Origin: Oscillospiraceae bacterium
GTDB taxonomy: Bacteria; Bacillota; Clostridia; UBA1381
Direction: 5' to 3'
Length of the DNA: 37,930 nucleotides
Assembly: GCA_022509005.1 (NCBI GenBank)
Contig: JAFLUC010000018.1
Span: 1 to 37,930 of the forward strand
The notes under the pieces are model-generated. The model was not told the DNA's origin and made no database searches. It worked only from the letters and a program-made list of their open reading frames with translations. Shown piece after piece: positions 19,001 through 26,688 of the stretch (position 1 is its first letter; each line of letters starts with the position of its first letter). A program made the position numbers and the translations under genes.

Positions 19001-19183
19001 GTTTATTTTATCATCGTCAAATGTTATCTGTACATTATACAGTTCTTCTCCATCCACCACCGCTGTGAGCTCGTTTTCTGTGCGGCGGCGCATATGAACC
19101 CTGCCTTCAAGAAAGTATTCTGCGCCGCGTTTATATATCATTGATGAACAAATTTTCTTTATCATGCCGTCTGATATCTTCAT
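16064..19183 (-). CDS. SWIM zinc-finger SNF2-family DNA-dependent ATPase
   Basis: 1039 residues. The N-terminus has a SWIM finger CxCx9CxH (C65, C67, C77, H79). A long middle region of about 500 residues resembles the SNF2-associated domain of bacterial RapA/HepA-like proteins. The ATPase follows: Walker A DDMGLGKT near residue 607, the DEAQ box (IDEAQYIKN) near 700, LTGTPIEN, and in the second lobe GGTGLNLVGAD and QATDRAYRIGQ. These proteins translocate on double-stranded DNA without unwinding it and remodel protein-DNA complexes or RNA polymerase; the target here is unknown. The start follows AAGGAG. It heads a three-gene operon with membrane proteins that have no obvious link to it. No toxin or defence partner is adjacent. 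Confidence 0.9.
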   Translation of the reverse strand: MKISDGMIKKICSSMIYKRGAEYFLEGRVHMRRRTENELTAVVDGEELYNVQITFDDDKINKVLCSCPYYETMQTTCKHIVAVLKQRQAELEQGGEYTNENDKLASALCREFAVSQERRRIRAAFTLFVKPKIRSEAMYEMSISLPECSGRIQGLENFLDSYLSYRDFKIDRNTVYNRKTMYFPENEDKIISILAEVYETRSTGIQMYTKAVYRTAFGAAVLRRILPYLSNVDFSLVYDGITLSGVRIINDDPDILIDIAAYDKEIVLSLSEAGISLTADGEWFLYSDNIYRTSSEWREYFMPVYRVLERENRMQVTFKGDNTMLFAANVLPKLRGRCGVVINGVEDIIVNSKPCFDICLDADGNRITAVVVAKYGSLKFRIPREKYEENGKIVIRDTDLENRILSFFNGFDREKSVFSLGGDSAIYNFITNDLPELAGMAELIMTDRFKAVRVRDDINMSMGISYKNDIDFLEINFETDLAPEEIKGIMAAMRLKHSFYRTSDGSFIGLNHNKKGDILRLLERLDLTNVDIYSGRKTLPKFHMLYLEARNDIEKDESVKRYMREIRSIEPVISDGLENVLRPYQIEGMRWLTQLSEMGMGGILADDMGLGKTLQVIAFVRGIKPEKPIFIVAPSTLIYNWQREIEKFTPEAKSLIISGSKEMRTELIKTVDDYEFIITSYPLLRRDSALYRNIEFSYCFIDEAQYIKNPKTMNAISVKRIRAEHKFALTGTPIENSLMELWSIFDFVMPGYLKSAREFRDRFEVPASRNGDSSISDILHGIIRPFVLRRMKKDVLDELPEKIETTMLADLSRTQQAMYLEFLSEIKEQARGIIAENGNRFMILTLLMRLRQICCHPALFTGSADTSDESGKLELLIEIVKNGIGSGHRILVFSQFRSMLDIIEKQLNKDGIDHYYINGSTPAEERSAMAESFNNGRRTVFLVSLKAGGTGLNLVGADMVIHYDPWWNPAVTDQATDRAYRIGQTRSVQVIKLAARGTIEEKIIELQEKKRLLADDIIRVNTETFASLTDEEVMSLFEF

Positions 19184-19218
19184 AGCGCTGCGCTCCTTAA
19201 AAAAGTAATTATTTAATA

Positions 19219-19247
19219 ATTATACCACTATTTATCTATAATTACAA
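19219..19247 (-). promoter_or_regulatory. Sigma-A promoter of the SNF2 operon
   Basis: On the minus strand, TTGTAA (19242-19247), 17 bp, TATAAT (19219-19224), directly after the terminator of the upstream SLH gene. Confidence 0.65.
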
Positions 19248-19270
19248 CAACATTTTAAAATAATTTTACG

Positions 19271-19303
19271 AAAAAACGGTAAAGCCATAGGCTTTACCGT
19301 TTT
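19271..19303 (-). terminator. Terminator of the SLH protein gene
   Basis: A perfect 14-bp stem (19273-19286 with 19290-19303) with a 3-nt loop ends in a run of T on the minus strand, 15 bp after the SLH stop codon. Confidence 0.88.
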
Positions 19304-19317
19304 AGTTATTAAATCAA

Positions 19318-21138
19318 TTATTCCGCAACCTCTGCGTCAACATCCTCTGCATCTTCGTTTTCTGACTCTGCATTAGTATCCTCTGCGTCTGCTGCATCCT
19401 CTGTGTCCTCGTCTGTTTCGTTAACAGGAACATCTAAGTCAGAGGCAATGGTATCCTCTGCACCTGCTGAGTATGCATTTGACCATACCTTTTCAAATGC
19501 TTCCCAATCACGCGGCGCATTTACCTTTACCCATTTCTCTATATAACCTAAATCTACACGATCATAGTCATGCGAGTTCGTAGCCTCCTGCATATCTGCA
19601 TAGTACCACATTGCTGTATTGAGGTTATCTGACCACTCAACCATACCAAAGCTTAAGATACTGTCATTGTCTACAAGTCTGTACAGAATTCTGTTAATCA
19701 GAGCCATTGCCTCTGCACGGGTGATATTCTGGTTCGGCTTGAACGTACCGTCTTCATAACCTTTTATCCAGCCTGTTTCTGCCGCTCTGTTTATAGAATC
19801 CTTTGCCCAGTGATTGTCGATATCGCTGAAGTAATCATCACGCGCAGCCTCAACTGATGAGAAACGTGCTGCAATCGCTGCAAATTCCGCTCTTGTTATC
19901 GGTGCGTTCGGTCTGAATGTACCATCGTCATAACCGTTTACAATACCAGCAGCTGCTGCTGTTGATATAGCATTGTTGTACCAATCCTCAATTTCTACAT
20001 CAGAGAAATTATTATCCTGTGTCCAGAACTTTGCTCTTGAATCATCAGTGAGCATTCTGAAGAATATTGTTGCCACCTCTGCACGAGTGATATTACCCTG
20101 CGGTCTTACCTCTGCAAGAGCAACACCGTCTTTCTCATACGGAACTGATTCCTCGAACGGATAACCGATGATGTATGCATAGTGCTCATCGATATTGAGA
20201 GCAGCACCATTACTTGTAACAGGTCTCTGCGGGTTCGGAACCGGTGTAGGTCTATCAGCCGGGGCTGTAGTAGCATTCGGGTCTGCTGTAGCATTCGGAT
20301 CTGCCGTAGCTTTCGGATCTGCTGTCGGAGCAGGTGTTGTTCTTACGCCGCTACCACCGCCACGGTTGCTGCTGGTGTACTTGTAAAGTTTGTACCACTC
20401 TGTATCTGTGCTTTCAAATGATACCGTGGACTCTGTTGCAATATTCTTAATTGTTACGGAGCCGCTGAAGTTACCTGTAACACTGTGATACTCGCCATCT
20501 GTTGTGAGTTCAGCCTGCGCTGTTACTATTGATCCAGGAATTGTGAGTGTAAGTACCTTCGACGCTGCTGTTCCGTCATTTATGCTTGTGAAATACTCGT
20601 CAAATTCTTTATTTGTACCCTTTACTGTCATAACAAGAGTAAATGTATTTTTCGCAGCATCATATGTAACCGACTTCTGCTCGAAAAGCTTTTCGGTTGT
20701 CTCGTCCCATGTCCAGCCTGTCGGTGTTTCAGCCGCTAAATTATCATTTGAAATAGCCTTGTCAGCCTTAATTTCAATTGTGAAATCACCGGCGAGCGTT
20801 GTATTGTCTCTGGCATAGTCTCTGTCAATATTCGCATTCACTGCAGCGTCAAGGTATGCTTCCCATTCCTTTGCGACATTTGTCATGTCGAGAGTTGCCT
20901 GAGCATTAACTGTCATCGATGTTGATGTTGAACTCAACGCACCAATCTGTGACGGGTGGTCTGAATATGCAGTACCTGTACCTGATTTTATATCAAGCGC
21001 TGTCGTAACAGTGTCCGTTTTCGGTATGTTTTTAATCGTTCTGTTCTCTTTAGCAACCTCATCGTGATATGAAGCAAAAGCTACAAATGATGTCGCAACA
21101 ATCGCCGTAGCTGCTGCTAATGATATTATTTTTTTCAT
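19318..21138 (-). CDS. Secreted S-layer homology (SLH) domain protein with acidic tail
   Basis: 606 residues. An N-terminal signal peptide (about 1-22, ending AFA) is followed by an uncharacterised N-terminal region of about 250 residues predicted to be beta-rich, then a Gly/Pro/Thr linker with ATADPNA-type repeats (about 275-305). Three SLH domains cover about 320-490, with the ITRAE signature in each (NITRAEVA, PITRAEFA, NITRAEAM). SLH domains bind pyruvylated secondary cell-wall polymer, so the protein should coat the cell surface. About 115 residues follow the SLH block and end in a strongly acidic Glu/Asp/Ala tail, which is unusual. The ATG follows AAGGAG. The gene has a full-consensus promoter and its own terminator, which suggests high expression. 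Confidence 0.88.
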   Translation of the reverse strand: MKKIISLAAATAIVATSFVAFASYHDEVAKENRTIKNIPKTDTVTTALDIKSGTGTAYSDHPSQIGALSSTSTSMTVNAQATLDMTNVAKEWEAYLDAAVNANIDRDYARDNTTLAGDFTIEIKADKAISNDNLAAETPTGWTWDETTEKLFEQKSVTYDAAKNTFTLVMTVKGTNKEFDEYFTSINDGTAASKVLTLTIPGSIVTAQAELTTDGEYHSVTGNFSGSVTIKNIATESTVSFESTDTEWYKLYKYTSSNRGGGSGVRTTPAPTADPKATADPNATADPNATTAPADRPTPVPNPQRPVTSNGAALNIDEHYAYIIGYPFEESVPYEKDGVALAEVRPQGNITRAEVATIFFRMLTDDSRAKFWTQDNNFSDVEIEDWYNNAISTAAAAGIVNGYDDGTFRPNAPITRAEFAAIAARFSSVEAARDDYFSDIDNHWAKDSINRAAETGWIKGYEDGTFKPNQNITRAEAMALINRILYRLVDNDSILSFGMVEWSDNLNTAMWYYADMQEATNSHDYDRVDLGYIEKWVKVNAPRDWEAFEKVWSNAYSAGAEDTIASDLDVPVNETDEDTEDAADAEDTNAESENEDAEDVDAEVAE

Positions 21139-21175
21139 ATTCCACTTTCTCCTTATAAAATTTATATATATTCTA

Positions 21176-21204
21176 ATTATACATCTATATTAACATTTTG
21201 TCAA
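21176..21204 (-). promoter_or_regulatory. Consensus sigma-A promoter of the SLH gene
   Basis: On the minus strand, perfect TTGACA (21199-21204), 17 bp, perfect TATAAT (21176-21181), about 40 bp upstream of the start codon. Confidence 0.9.
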
Positions 21205-21242
21205 GCCTAAAATTTACAAAATATTATATTCTTTTTTACTGA

Positions 21243-22001
21243 TTATTTACGGAAAAATAACTTTTTTGAAAAGCTCGTTAAATCTCTGTATGATAATTCA
21301 TCTCCTCCGAGAATAATATCAGCATTGCGCATAAGATATTCCCAACATTCCGTACCAAATCTTTTTTTTATGTATTTTTCGGCATTATTCATAACCGGAC
21401 TGCGGCTTGTGAGATTATGCATATCGGTTCCTATCAGATGGATCATTTTATTTTTCATCATGCCGTCAATAAACTTCTTTAACGCTGAAATGCCAAAACT
21501 TCCGGCATTTATCTGGACTAAAATATCAAGCATATAAAGTGAGTTTAGTAACTCCCCATCCTGCTTGATGTTTCGCTCTGCATGTGCTATTATAGGATGA
21601 ATTCCGCTGATTGACAGCTTGTACACATTATCAATTGTATTATCAGTCCATTTCGATCTCGGCATTTCAACAAGCATATAATCAGTTCCATCAACACAAA
21701 GACGTTCTATACCTCTGAAACGCGTGATATCACAGGTCAGATGTACCTCGCAGCCAAGTCTTATTTCAGGCACATCAGCACCGCTTATCTCTATTTCATT
21801 AATAAGCTTATCATACGATCGCTCTCTGTTCTCAATGAATTTATCAACATCGGCAGATGAACACGGATAACAATGTGAAGTTGAAACTATACGGCTAACC
21901 CCCATACGCTTGCTTAATGTAAGCATCTTAATCGCAGTATCCGTATCAGCGGCACCATCATCAAACGAAGGAAGAATATGAGAATGAAAATCCGTAATCA
22001 T
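21243..22001 (-). CDS. CpsB/YwqE-like PHP-family tyrosine-protein phosphatase
   Basis: The 252-residue PHP-fold metallophosphatase has the metal-binding DFHSHILPSFDDGA at the N-terminus, GCEVHLTC in mid-chain, IIAHAERN and GTDMHN. In Gram-positive capsule systems this enzyme removes phosphate from the tyrosine cluster of the BY-kinase CpsD. Here the partners CpsC and CpsD are upstream in the same direction. The start is ATG 22001, one base after the VanZ stop (TAGTATG); the frame extends to a GTG at 22013 but its Shine-Dalgarno would be too close. It is the last gene of the module. Confidence 0.88.
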   Translation of the reverse strand: MITDFHSHILPSFDDGAADTDTAIKMLTLSKRMGVSRIVSTSHCYPCSSADVDKFIENRERSYDKLINEIEISGADVPEIRLGCEVHLTCDITRFRGIERLCVDGTDYMLVEMPRSKWTDNTIDNVYKLSISGIHPIIAHAERNIKQDGELLNSLYMLDILVQINAGSFGISALKKFIDGMMKNKMIHLIGTDMHNLTSRSPVMNNAEKYIKKRFGTECWEYLMRNADIILGGDELSYRDLTSFSKKLFFRK

Positions 22002-22002
22002 A

Positions 22003-22491
22003 CTAAACCACACCCTTTCGCCTGTTAACTATATACTTTGCTACCGTGATAACAGCAAGCATAAATAATATTCCCGTTACAGCTCCTGCGGTATCTATTA
22101 ATACATCTCTTATTTCGCAGCTTCTGCCTGCGCTTGAAATTTGATGTATTTCATCGCTTATAGCATATAACATGCAGAATCCTACCGCAATTGCAAATAT
22201 TACTGTTTTTTTCTTTTGAATATGCAGCTTTGCCGAAACAAATGTTGACATTCCCAACGCTGCATATATCGTAAAATGTGCGACCTTTCTGATAAAGCCA
22301 TGTATTCCTTCTGCTATTTCATGCTTCTCACCTGCTGATAACCGGGAAGGAGACAATATAAAATCAATCAACCGCTTCGTCACTCCCTCCGACATCTCTG
22401 AAGAGTTTACAGCATCCTGTGATGAAAAATAAAAAATCAAAATCATAATGCCCAATGTTACAAGACATGAAATAATTTTGATTTTTTTCAT
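22003..22491 (-). CDS. VanZ-like membrane protein
   Basis: About 162 residues with four hydrophobic helices and the VanZ pattern: FYFSSQ after the first helix, KVAHFTIYAALG, and DEIHQ followed by D-x-x-x-D-x-x-G in the last part. The family includes teicoplanin-resistance VanZ and many membrane proteins linked to surface polysaccharides, without a settled activity. ATG 22491 is chosen because GGAGGATTGCT precedes it. It sits between the lipoprotein and cpsB in the polysaccharide module. Confidence 0.82.
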   Translation of the reverse strand: MKKIKIISCLVTLGIMILIFYFSSQDAVNSSEMSEGVTKRLIDFILSPSRLSAGEKHEIAEGIHGFIRKVAHFTIYAALGMSTFVSAKLHIQKKKTVIFAIAVGFCMLYAISDEIHQISSAGRSCEIRDVLIDTAGAVTGILFMLAVITVAKYIVNRRKGVV

Positions 22492-22579
22492 AGCAATCCT
22501 CCATTTCACCATAACAAAGCCAATTGAAACCGTATAAACGAAAAGAAACAGTCAGATCATATGCCGCTTATCTTGTATA

Positions 22580-23575
22580 TTATTCGCCGAATATATATAC
22601 CTCAGGAGTTGATGATGGAATTTGTTCTGCCGGTGCAGTTGCCTGATGCGGAATGCGCTCCGGTGACGGTGTCCATATCTCCGGAACAGGAGGGATATCT
22701 ATTGGTTCTTCTATCGATTCTTCTACCGGTTCAGGGGTCGGCTCGGGAGTCGGAGTAGGTTCCGGCGACGGAGTGGGTTCGCCCAGCTGATGCATAAGCG
22801 AATTGATAGCTTCCTCTGACAAATCACTATCCATCTCAAGCATGCGACGCGCCAATTCAACATTAGCTCTTGTGACTATCTCTACATAGTCAGAAGGGAT
22901 ACCGCCATAAACAGAATTCAACGCCTTTATTATATCGTTATTTTCTGCGATATACATATTCAGACTTTCGGTTTTGTGTGAATTGTCCTCTATCTTTTTA
23001 ACCGCTTTTATAATAAAATCATCCTTATTCTCTGCCATGAATCTGAAAGCAAGAATATTTGAACGCTGATAAAAAGCCCTTAAAATCTTACAGGCTGTAT
23101 TTTCATCATCACCTGAATTCATATATTCGTTATAATAATCATAAAAGTTGACAACATCGTAATTAACGCGCTTTATGTATGCGCCTATATTATCACAATC
23201 CTCAACCTTTCCGATAATGGATCTTATATTATCACTCAGCTCAGTATCAATATAGGTCTGAAGATCCTGACGTCTCAGATTACAGTAATATGCTATCTTA
23301 TCTTTCTTCAAATCACCCTTATACTTATCTATATAGTAGGAGCTTCTTGTCAGATCATACGCTTCATAATACATTTCACATGCCGCGATCTGCTGCTCAT
23401 ATACAGCGTCATCAGCCTCAGAAAGCTTGCGGCAATCAGTTATTCCGACCTGTGGCAGAGTTTTTATAAGTCTGACCTTATCAAGCTCAGACTTTAGTGC
23501 TGATTTATCACCACAGGCACTTATAAGAAGCAAAAGCAAACCACATATAAAAGAAAGCTTAATCTTCCTCAGCAT
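22580..23575 (-). CDS. Uncharacterised lipoprotein of the polysaccharide module
   Basis: 331 residues. The signal ends in the lipobox LISAC (Cys near residue 21), so it should be tethered to the outer face of the membrane. Residues 22-240 are largely helical and charged with no family I recognise. The C-terminus is a Pro/Glu/Thr-rich tail with PEPTPTPEPTPEP, which could span or contact the cell wall. Its ATG overlaps the cpsD stop as TGATG, with AGGAGG upstream, so it is translated with the kinase and probably works with it. A structural or polymer-attachment role is inference only. Confidence 0.7.
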   Translation of the reverse strand: MLRKIKLSFICGLLLLLISACGDKSALKSELDKVRLIKTLPQVGITDCRKLSEADDAVYEQQIAACEMYYEAYDLTRSSYYIDKYKGDLKKDKIAYYCNLRRQDLQTYIDTELSDNIRSIIGKVEDCDNIGAYIKRVNYDVVNFYDYYNEYMNSGDDENTACKILRAFYQRSNILAFRFMAENKDDFIIKAVKKIEDNSHKTESLNMYIAENNDIIKALNSVYGGIPSDYVEIVTRANVELARRMLEMDSDLSEEAINSLMHQLGEPTPSPEPTPTPEPTPEPVEESIEEPIDIPPVPEIWTPSPERIPHQATAPAEQIPSSTPEVYIFGE

Positions 23576-24528
23576 CAATTTGCCTCCTCTGCTGCTTCAT
23601 TCGTCTGTGTATCATCTGTTATATCATCCGGTTGTATATCCATTTGCTGCACTGTGTTTTTTTTCTTAGCAATTTTCTTCTTTGACTTGACAGGAGAACT
23701 ATCATTATAACCATAGCCATAGCCATAACCATAGCCATAACCTCCATAGCCGCCATATGACTTCCGGTTTCTGTAGCTTCCGCCGTATGCACTTCTGTAT
23801 GCTCCGTAATTCATACTAATAGCATCTATATCATTTACGAAGAAGCCGATAACTTTTGCATCAGCAATATTAAGAAGGTTCAATGCCTGTTCTATACTCT
23901 CATGATTAGTGTATCCTTCTCTTACTACCAGCATTATTCCCGAAACCCATCTTGATAATGCCACCGCATCTGTAACGACAGTTATGGGAGGCGTATCAAT
24001 AAGAATATAATCATATATACCTTTAAGCTTCTCTATAAGAAGACGCATTGATTCTGATGCAAGAAGCTCCGCAGGATTCGGAGGGATTGAACCTGATGTT
24101 ACACAGTCAAGTCCCGGTCTGAGGTTATGATAAACAACATCCTCAAATTCCTTCTGCTTTGACAGAATCGTTGTAATGCCATCACTCTTAACAACACCAA
24201 GATACTGGTGAATTCTCGGTTTTCTCAGATCACAGTCCATAAGCAGAACCTTTGAGCCTGTCTGAGCGAACGTAATGGCAAGATTGAGAGTTGATGTTGT
24301 CTTACCTTCACCTGCATTAGGGCTTGTAACACAAATAACCTTGCTGTTTTCGCTTGTATCAGCCATTGAGAACATTATATTTGTTCTCGCTGTTCTATAT
24401 GCCTCGCGAATGATAAACGGTGTTTTTTTATTTAATATAGCTTCCTGACTTTGTTTTAGCTTCTGCTGCCGTTCATTAGCTACGTCTTTTTTCTTTGAAA
24501 ACAATCCGACTTTTTTATTTTCTGCCAT
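23575..24528 (-). CDS. CpsD/CapB-type bacterial tyrosine kinase (BY-kinase)
   Basis: The 317-residue cytoplasmic BY-kinase has Walker A SPNAGEGKTT (69-78), Walker A' LLMDCDLRKP (95-104) and Walker B ILIDTPP (175-181). Residues 241-274 hold 12 tyrosines, mostly alternating with glycine, the autophosphorylation cluster that controls polymer length or export through CpsC. Unlike typical CpsD, about 40 further residues follow the cluster: a Lys-rich block and then an acidic tail. The kinase is activated by the C-terminal cytoplasmic part of CpsC, encoded 37 bp upstream, and reset by the CpsB-like phosphatase downstream. Confidence 0.9.
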   Translation of the reverse strand: MAENKKVGLFSKKKDVANERQQKLKQSQEAILNKKTPFIIREAYRTARTNIMFSMADTSENSKVICVTSPNAGEGKTTSTLNLAITFAQTGSKVLLMDCDLRKPRIHQYLGVVKSDGITTILSKQKEFEDVVYHNLRPGLDCVTSGSIPPNPAELLASESMRLLIEKLKGIYDYILIDTPPITVVTDAVALSRWVSGIMLVVREGYTNHESIEQALNLLNIADAKVIGFFVNDIDAISMNYGAYRSAYGGSYRNRKSYGGYGGYGYGYGYGYGYNDSSPVKSKKKIAKKKNTVQQMDIQPDDITDDTQTNEAAEEAN

Positions 24529-24565
24529 TCTTTATTCACACCTCTATACGAAATATAGTTGATTT

Positions 24566-25288
24566 TTAGTTAAATTCAAGATTAGGAATTTCACCCAATA
24601 TAGGCAAACCGTATTTAGCAACGAGCTCATCCTTGCTCTTTACTCTCGTATCGAACATATTAACGAGGAATATGATGATCATTGCTACAATCGCTCCGGC
24701 TAACAGGCCGATTACAGCATTACGCGCGGTATGAAGCGGCTCGGATTTTGAACTCTCTTCAGGCCATTCCGTAGGCTCAGAGGTTCCGCCGCCAAACACT
24801 CTTGTTATCTCACTTTTTGCGTTATTTACTATACTTGAGCATATAAGATAAGAAACATGCGCATCCTCATTTAATACCTCAATTTTAATAATATTTGTAT
24901 CGGTAACAGCCTCCAATGTAAGCATACCTTTGATGTCTTCAACGGTATATTTATTATCAAGATCATCACTTACTGTGTTAAGAAAATTTTTGCTCTGAAG
25001 AACCTCAATATAGGTAGGGAGCATATTTTTCGCGCCGGTCATAGCATTTGTATTAACATCGGTTGATGTCTGCTGTCCCTCTGTATTTATAAGAAGTCTT
25101 GCTGATGATTTGTACTCAGGTGTAGCTGTGATTTTAAAGTATGTGTATGTAGCACCGCCTACAAGAACTGCAAGTATCACTATAAACCACCAGAATGTAA
25201 GCATCATATTGATAATATCAACAACACTTATCTCTGATTCCTTTTTTGTGTTTTCTATATTAGTTTTTGATTTATCCTGTGTCTGCAA
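24566..25288 (-). CDS. CpsC-like polysaccharide co-polymerase (Wzz family)
   Basis: 240 residues with a transmembrane helix at about 31-52, a Wzz-type extracellular domain (EYKSSARLLIN, then NMLPTYIEVLQSKNFL) and a second helix at about 190-212. A short cytoplasmic tail ending near LPILGEIPNLEFN would activate the CpsD kinase. It sets chain length of an exported polysaccharide. The start is taken as TTG 25288 with AAAGGG upstream; no ATG occurs before the first membrane helix. It is the first gene after a consensus promoter. No glycosyltransferases or flippase follow in the operon. Confidence 0.85.
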   Translation of the reverse strand: MQTQDKSKTNIENTKKESEISVVDIINMMLTFWWFIVILAVLVGGATYTYFKITATPEYKSSARLLINTEGQQTSTDVNTNAMTGAKNMLPTYIEVLQSKNFLNTVSDDLDNKYTVEDIKGMLTLEAVTDTNIIKIEVLNEDAHVSYLICSSIVNNAKSEITRVFGGGTSEPTEWPEESSKSEPLHTARNAVIGLLAGAIVAMIIIFLVNMFDTRVKSKDELVAKYGLPILGEIPNLEFN

Positions 25289-25322
25289 TTAAAAAACGCC
25301 CTTTCATTGCTTAGTCCGTTTT

Positions 25323-25351
25323 ATTATATCATATTTATATTACTTTGTCAA
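25323..25351 (-). promoter_or_regulatory. Consensus sigma-A promoter of the polysaccharide module
   Basis: On the minus strand, perfect TTGACA (25346-25351), 17 bp, perfect TATAAT (25323-25328), about 35 bp upstream of the TTG start of the cpsC-like gene. Confidence 0.9.
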
Positions 25352-25395
25352 GATTTTAATCCTGTATGCGCGCGGATTTGCTTCACGTTTGCAAT

Positions 25396-25443
25396 TAAAA
25401 CAAAGTGATGCTTTTGCTCCAGCAAAAGCATCACTTTGTTTTA
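25396..25443 (-). terminator. Terminator of the efp/CD1247-like operon
   Basis: A perfect 23-bp stem (25396-25418 with 25421-25443) has only CC in the loop and is flanked by A and T runs. The stop codon of the CD1247-like gene is the first three bases of the stem on the minus strand. The symmetry would also allow termination in the other direction. Confidence 0.88.
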
Positions 25444-25938
25444 TTCATCTGTTTCATTCTCTTCACTCTCATCATCAACATCAAATTCAAGTTCAATGTC
25501 ATGATGACAATTAGGACATACTATATTGCTTTCCTCATCGAGCATATCGAAATCTACAATTACATCTTCGCCGCATTCAGGACACATGATTTCAAACAAG
25601 CCGTCTTCCTCATCATCATAAGATTCGAACAAGTCGTCATCATCCTCATCATAGTAATCCTCATCATTTTCCGGACCGAATGAAATTGAGTCCTCATCCT
25701 CCATATATCCGAAAAGCTCGTCGATACTCATATTCAATGATATATTGTCCTCTTTAAGCTCATCTATCTCCTCATCAATGTTATCGCAGCGTGCTGATAT
25801 CTCTTCTATTTCCGCCGCAGCATCTTCGAGTGTTTCAATAAGCTGTGCAATAATCTTTCCTTCCTCTGACTTTTCGGCAATCTTCATACCGTCAGAGAGA
25901 CCCTTCAGATAGGATATTTTATTTGTTAAATCGCTCAT
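25441..25938 (-). CDS. CD1247-like protein with acidic linker and C-terminal zinc ribbon
   Basis: 165 residues. The N-terminal helical part (MSDLTNKISYLKGLSDGM) matches the CD1247 N-terminal domain named after a Clostridioides difficile protein. A long Asp/Glu-rich stretch (about 80-112) follows, then a zinc ribbon with CPECG and CPNCH (about 119-145) and an acidic end. Function is unknown. It lies 37 bp after efp with AAAGGAGG before its ATG, and the two share a terminator. A link to translation is suggested only by this pairing. Confidence 0.75.
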   Translation of the reverse strand: MSDLTNKISYLKGLSDGMKIAEKSEEGKIIAQLIETLEDAAAEIEEISARCDNIDEEIDELKEDNISLNMSIDELFGYMEDEDSISFGPENDEDYYDEDDDDLFESYDDEEDGLFEIMCPECGEDVIVDFDMLDEESNIVCPNCHHDIELEFDVDDESEENETDE

Positions 25939-25975
25939 GATATAAGTCCTCCTTTCAGCACGGGGGATTTAATAT

Positions 25976-26539
25976 TTATTTTGTAACTCTCTCCATATAT
26001 TCGCCTGTTCTTGTATCAACTCTGATTATATCTGAGCCGTCAACAAATAACGGAACCTGAATTACTGCGCCTGTTTCAAGCGTTGCCGGCTTTGTAGCGC
26101 CCGTAGCTGTGTTTCCGGCAAAGCCCGGCTCTGTCTCAGCGATAGCAAGCTCAACAAAGGTAGGCGGTTCAATATCGAATACCTTACCCTTGTATGAGAG
26201 AATCTTACATACATCGTTTTCCTTAACAAACTTCATCTGATTAGCAATTTCATTCATCGCAATCGGGATCATATCAAATGTTTCCTGATCCATGAAGTAG
26301 TAAAGATCGCCGTCATTGTATGAATACTGCATATCCTTTCTCTCAACGAAAGCGTTCTCAAACTTCTCTGTAGGTCTGAACGACTTTTCAACAACGCTTC
26401 CGTTAATAACGTTCTTCATCTTTGTTCTTACGAAAGCAGCACCCTTACCCGGCTTTACATGCTGGAATTCAACAACCTGCCAAACTCCACCGTCCATCTC
26501 GAATGTTACTCCGTTTCTGAAATCTCCTGCGGTTACCAT
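25976..26539 (-). CDS. efp: Translation elongation factor P
   Basis: The 187-residue, three-beta-domain factor enters the ribosomal E site and relieves stalling at polyproline. The KOW-like N-terminal domain carries PGKGAAF with the conserved Lys at about 32 at the loop tip, and the C-terminal domain ends in [18 protein letters not shown], the family signature. No gene for a lysine modification enzyme is nearby. The window encodes several Pro-rich linkers (SLH protein, lipoprotein, dockerin protein) that would need this factor. A promoter lies between pepP and this gene. Confidence 0.96.
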   Translation of the reverse strand: MVTAGDFRNGVTFEMDGGVWQVVEFQHVKPGKGAAFVRTKMKNVINGSVVEKSFRPTEKFENAFVERKDMQYSYNDGDLYYFMDQETFDMIPIAMNEIANQMKFVKENDVCKILSYKGKVFDIEPPTFVELAIAETEPGFAGNTATGATKPATLETGAVIQVPLFVDGSDIIRVDTRTGEYMERVTK

Positions 26540-26641
26540 AGTATCTTGTTCCTTTCCACCCGCAAATATACGGGGTTTAAAATCTTAATTCTTAATCAAA
26601 CAGCCCGGTCTTTTCCGTCCGTCTGCTATACATATATATCT

Positions 26642-26670
26642 ATTTTATCAAAAAACTTACTAAATTGCAA
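26642..26670 (-). promoter_or_regulatory. Promoter of efp
   Basis: On the minus strand, TTGCAA (26665-26670), 17 bp, TAAAAT (26642-26647), between the pepP stop and the efp start. Confidence 0.6.
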
Positions 26671-26688
26671 GAGTTTTTTAAAAATATA

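Noticed and set aside
16064..19183. SNF2 protein as part of a defence system such as DISARM or a restriction system
   Set aside because: No methyltransferase, nuclease, phospholipase or other partner genes are adjacent; the neighbours are membrane proteins.
20265..20335. Repeated segments in the SLH gene as a mobile or CRISPR repeat
   Set aside because: They encode the ATADPNA-type linker in frame and are part of a Pro/Thr linker.
23704..23760. Short repeats resembling a CRISPR or minisatellite
   Set aside because: The hexanucleotide repeats encode the Tyr-Gly cluster of the BY-kinase; there are no spacers.
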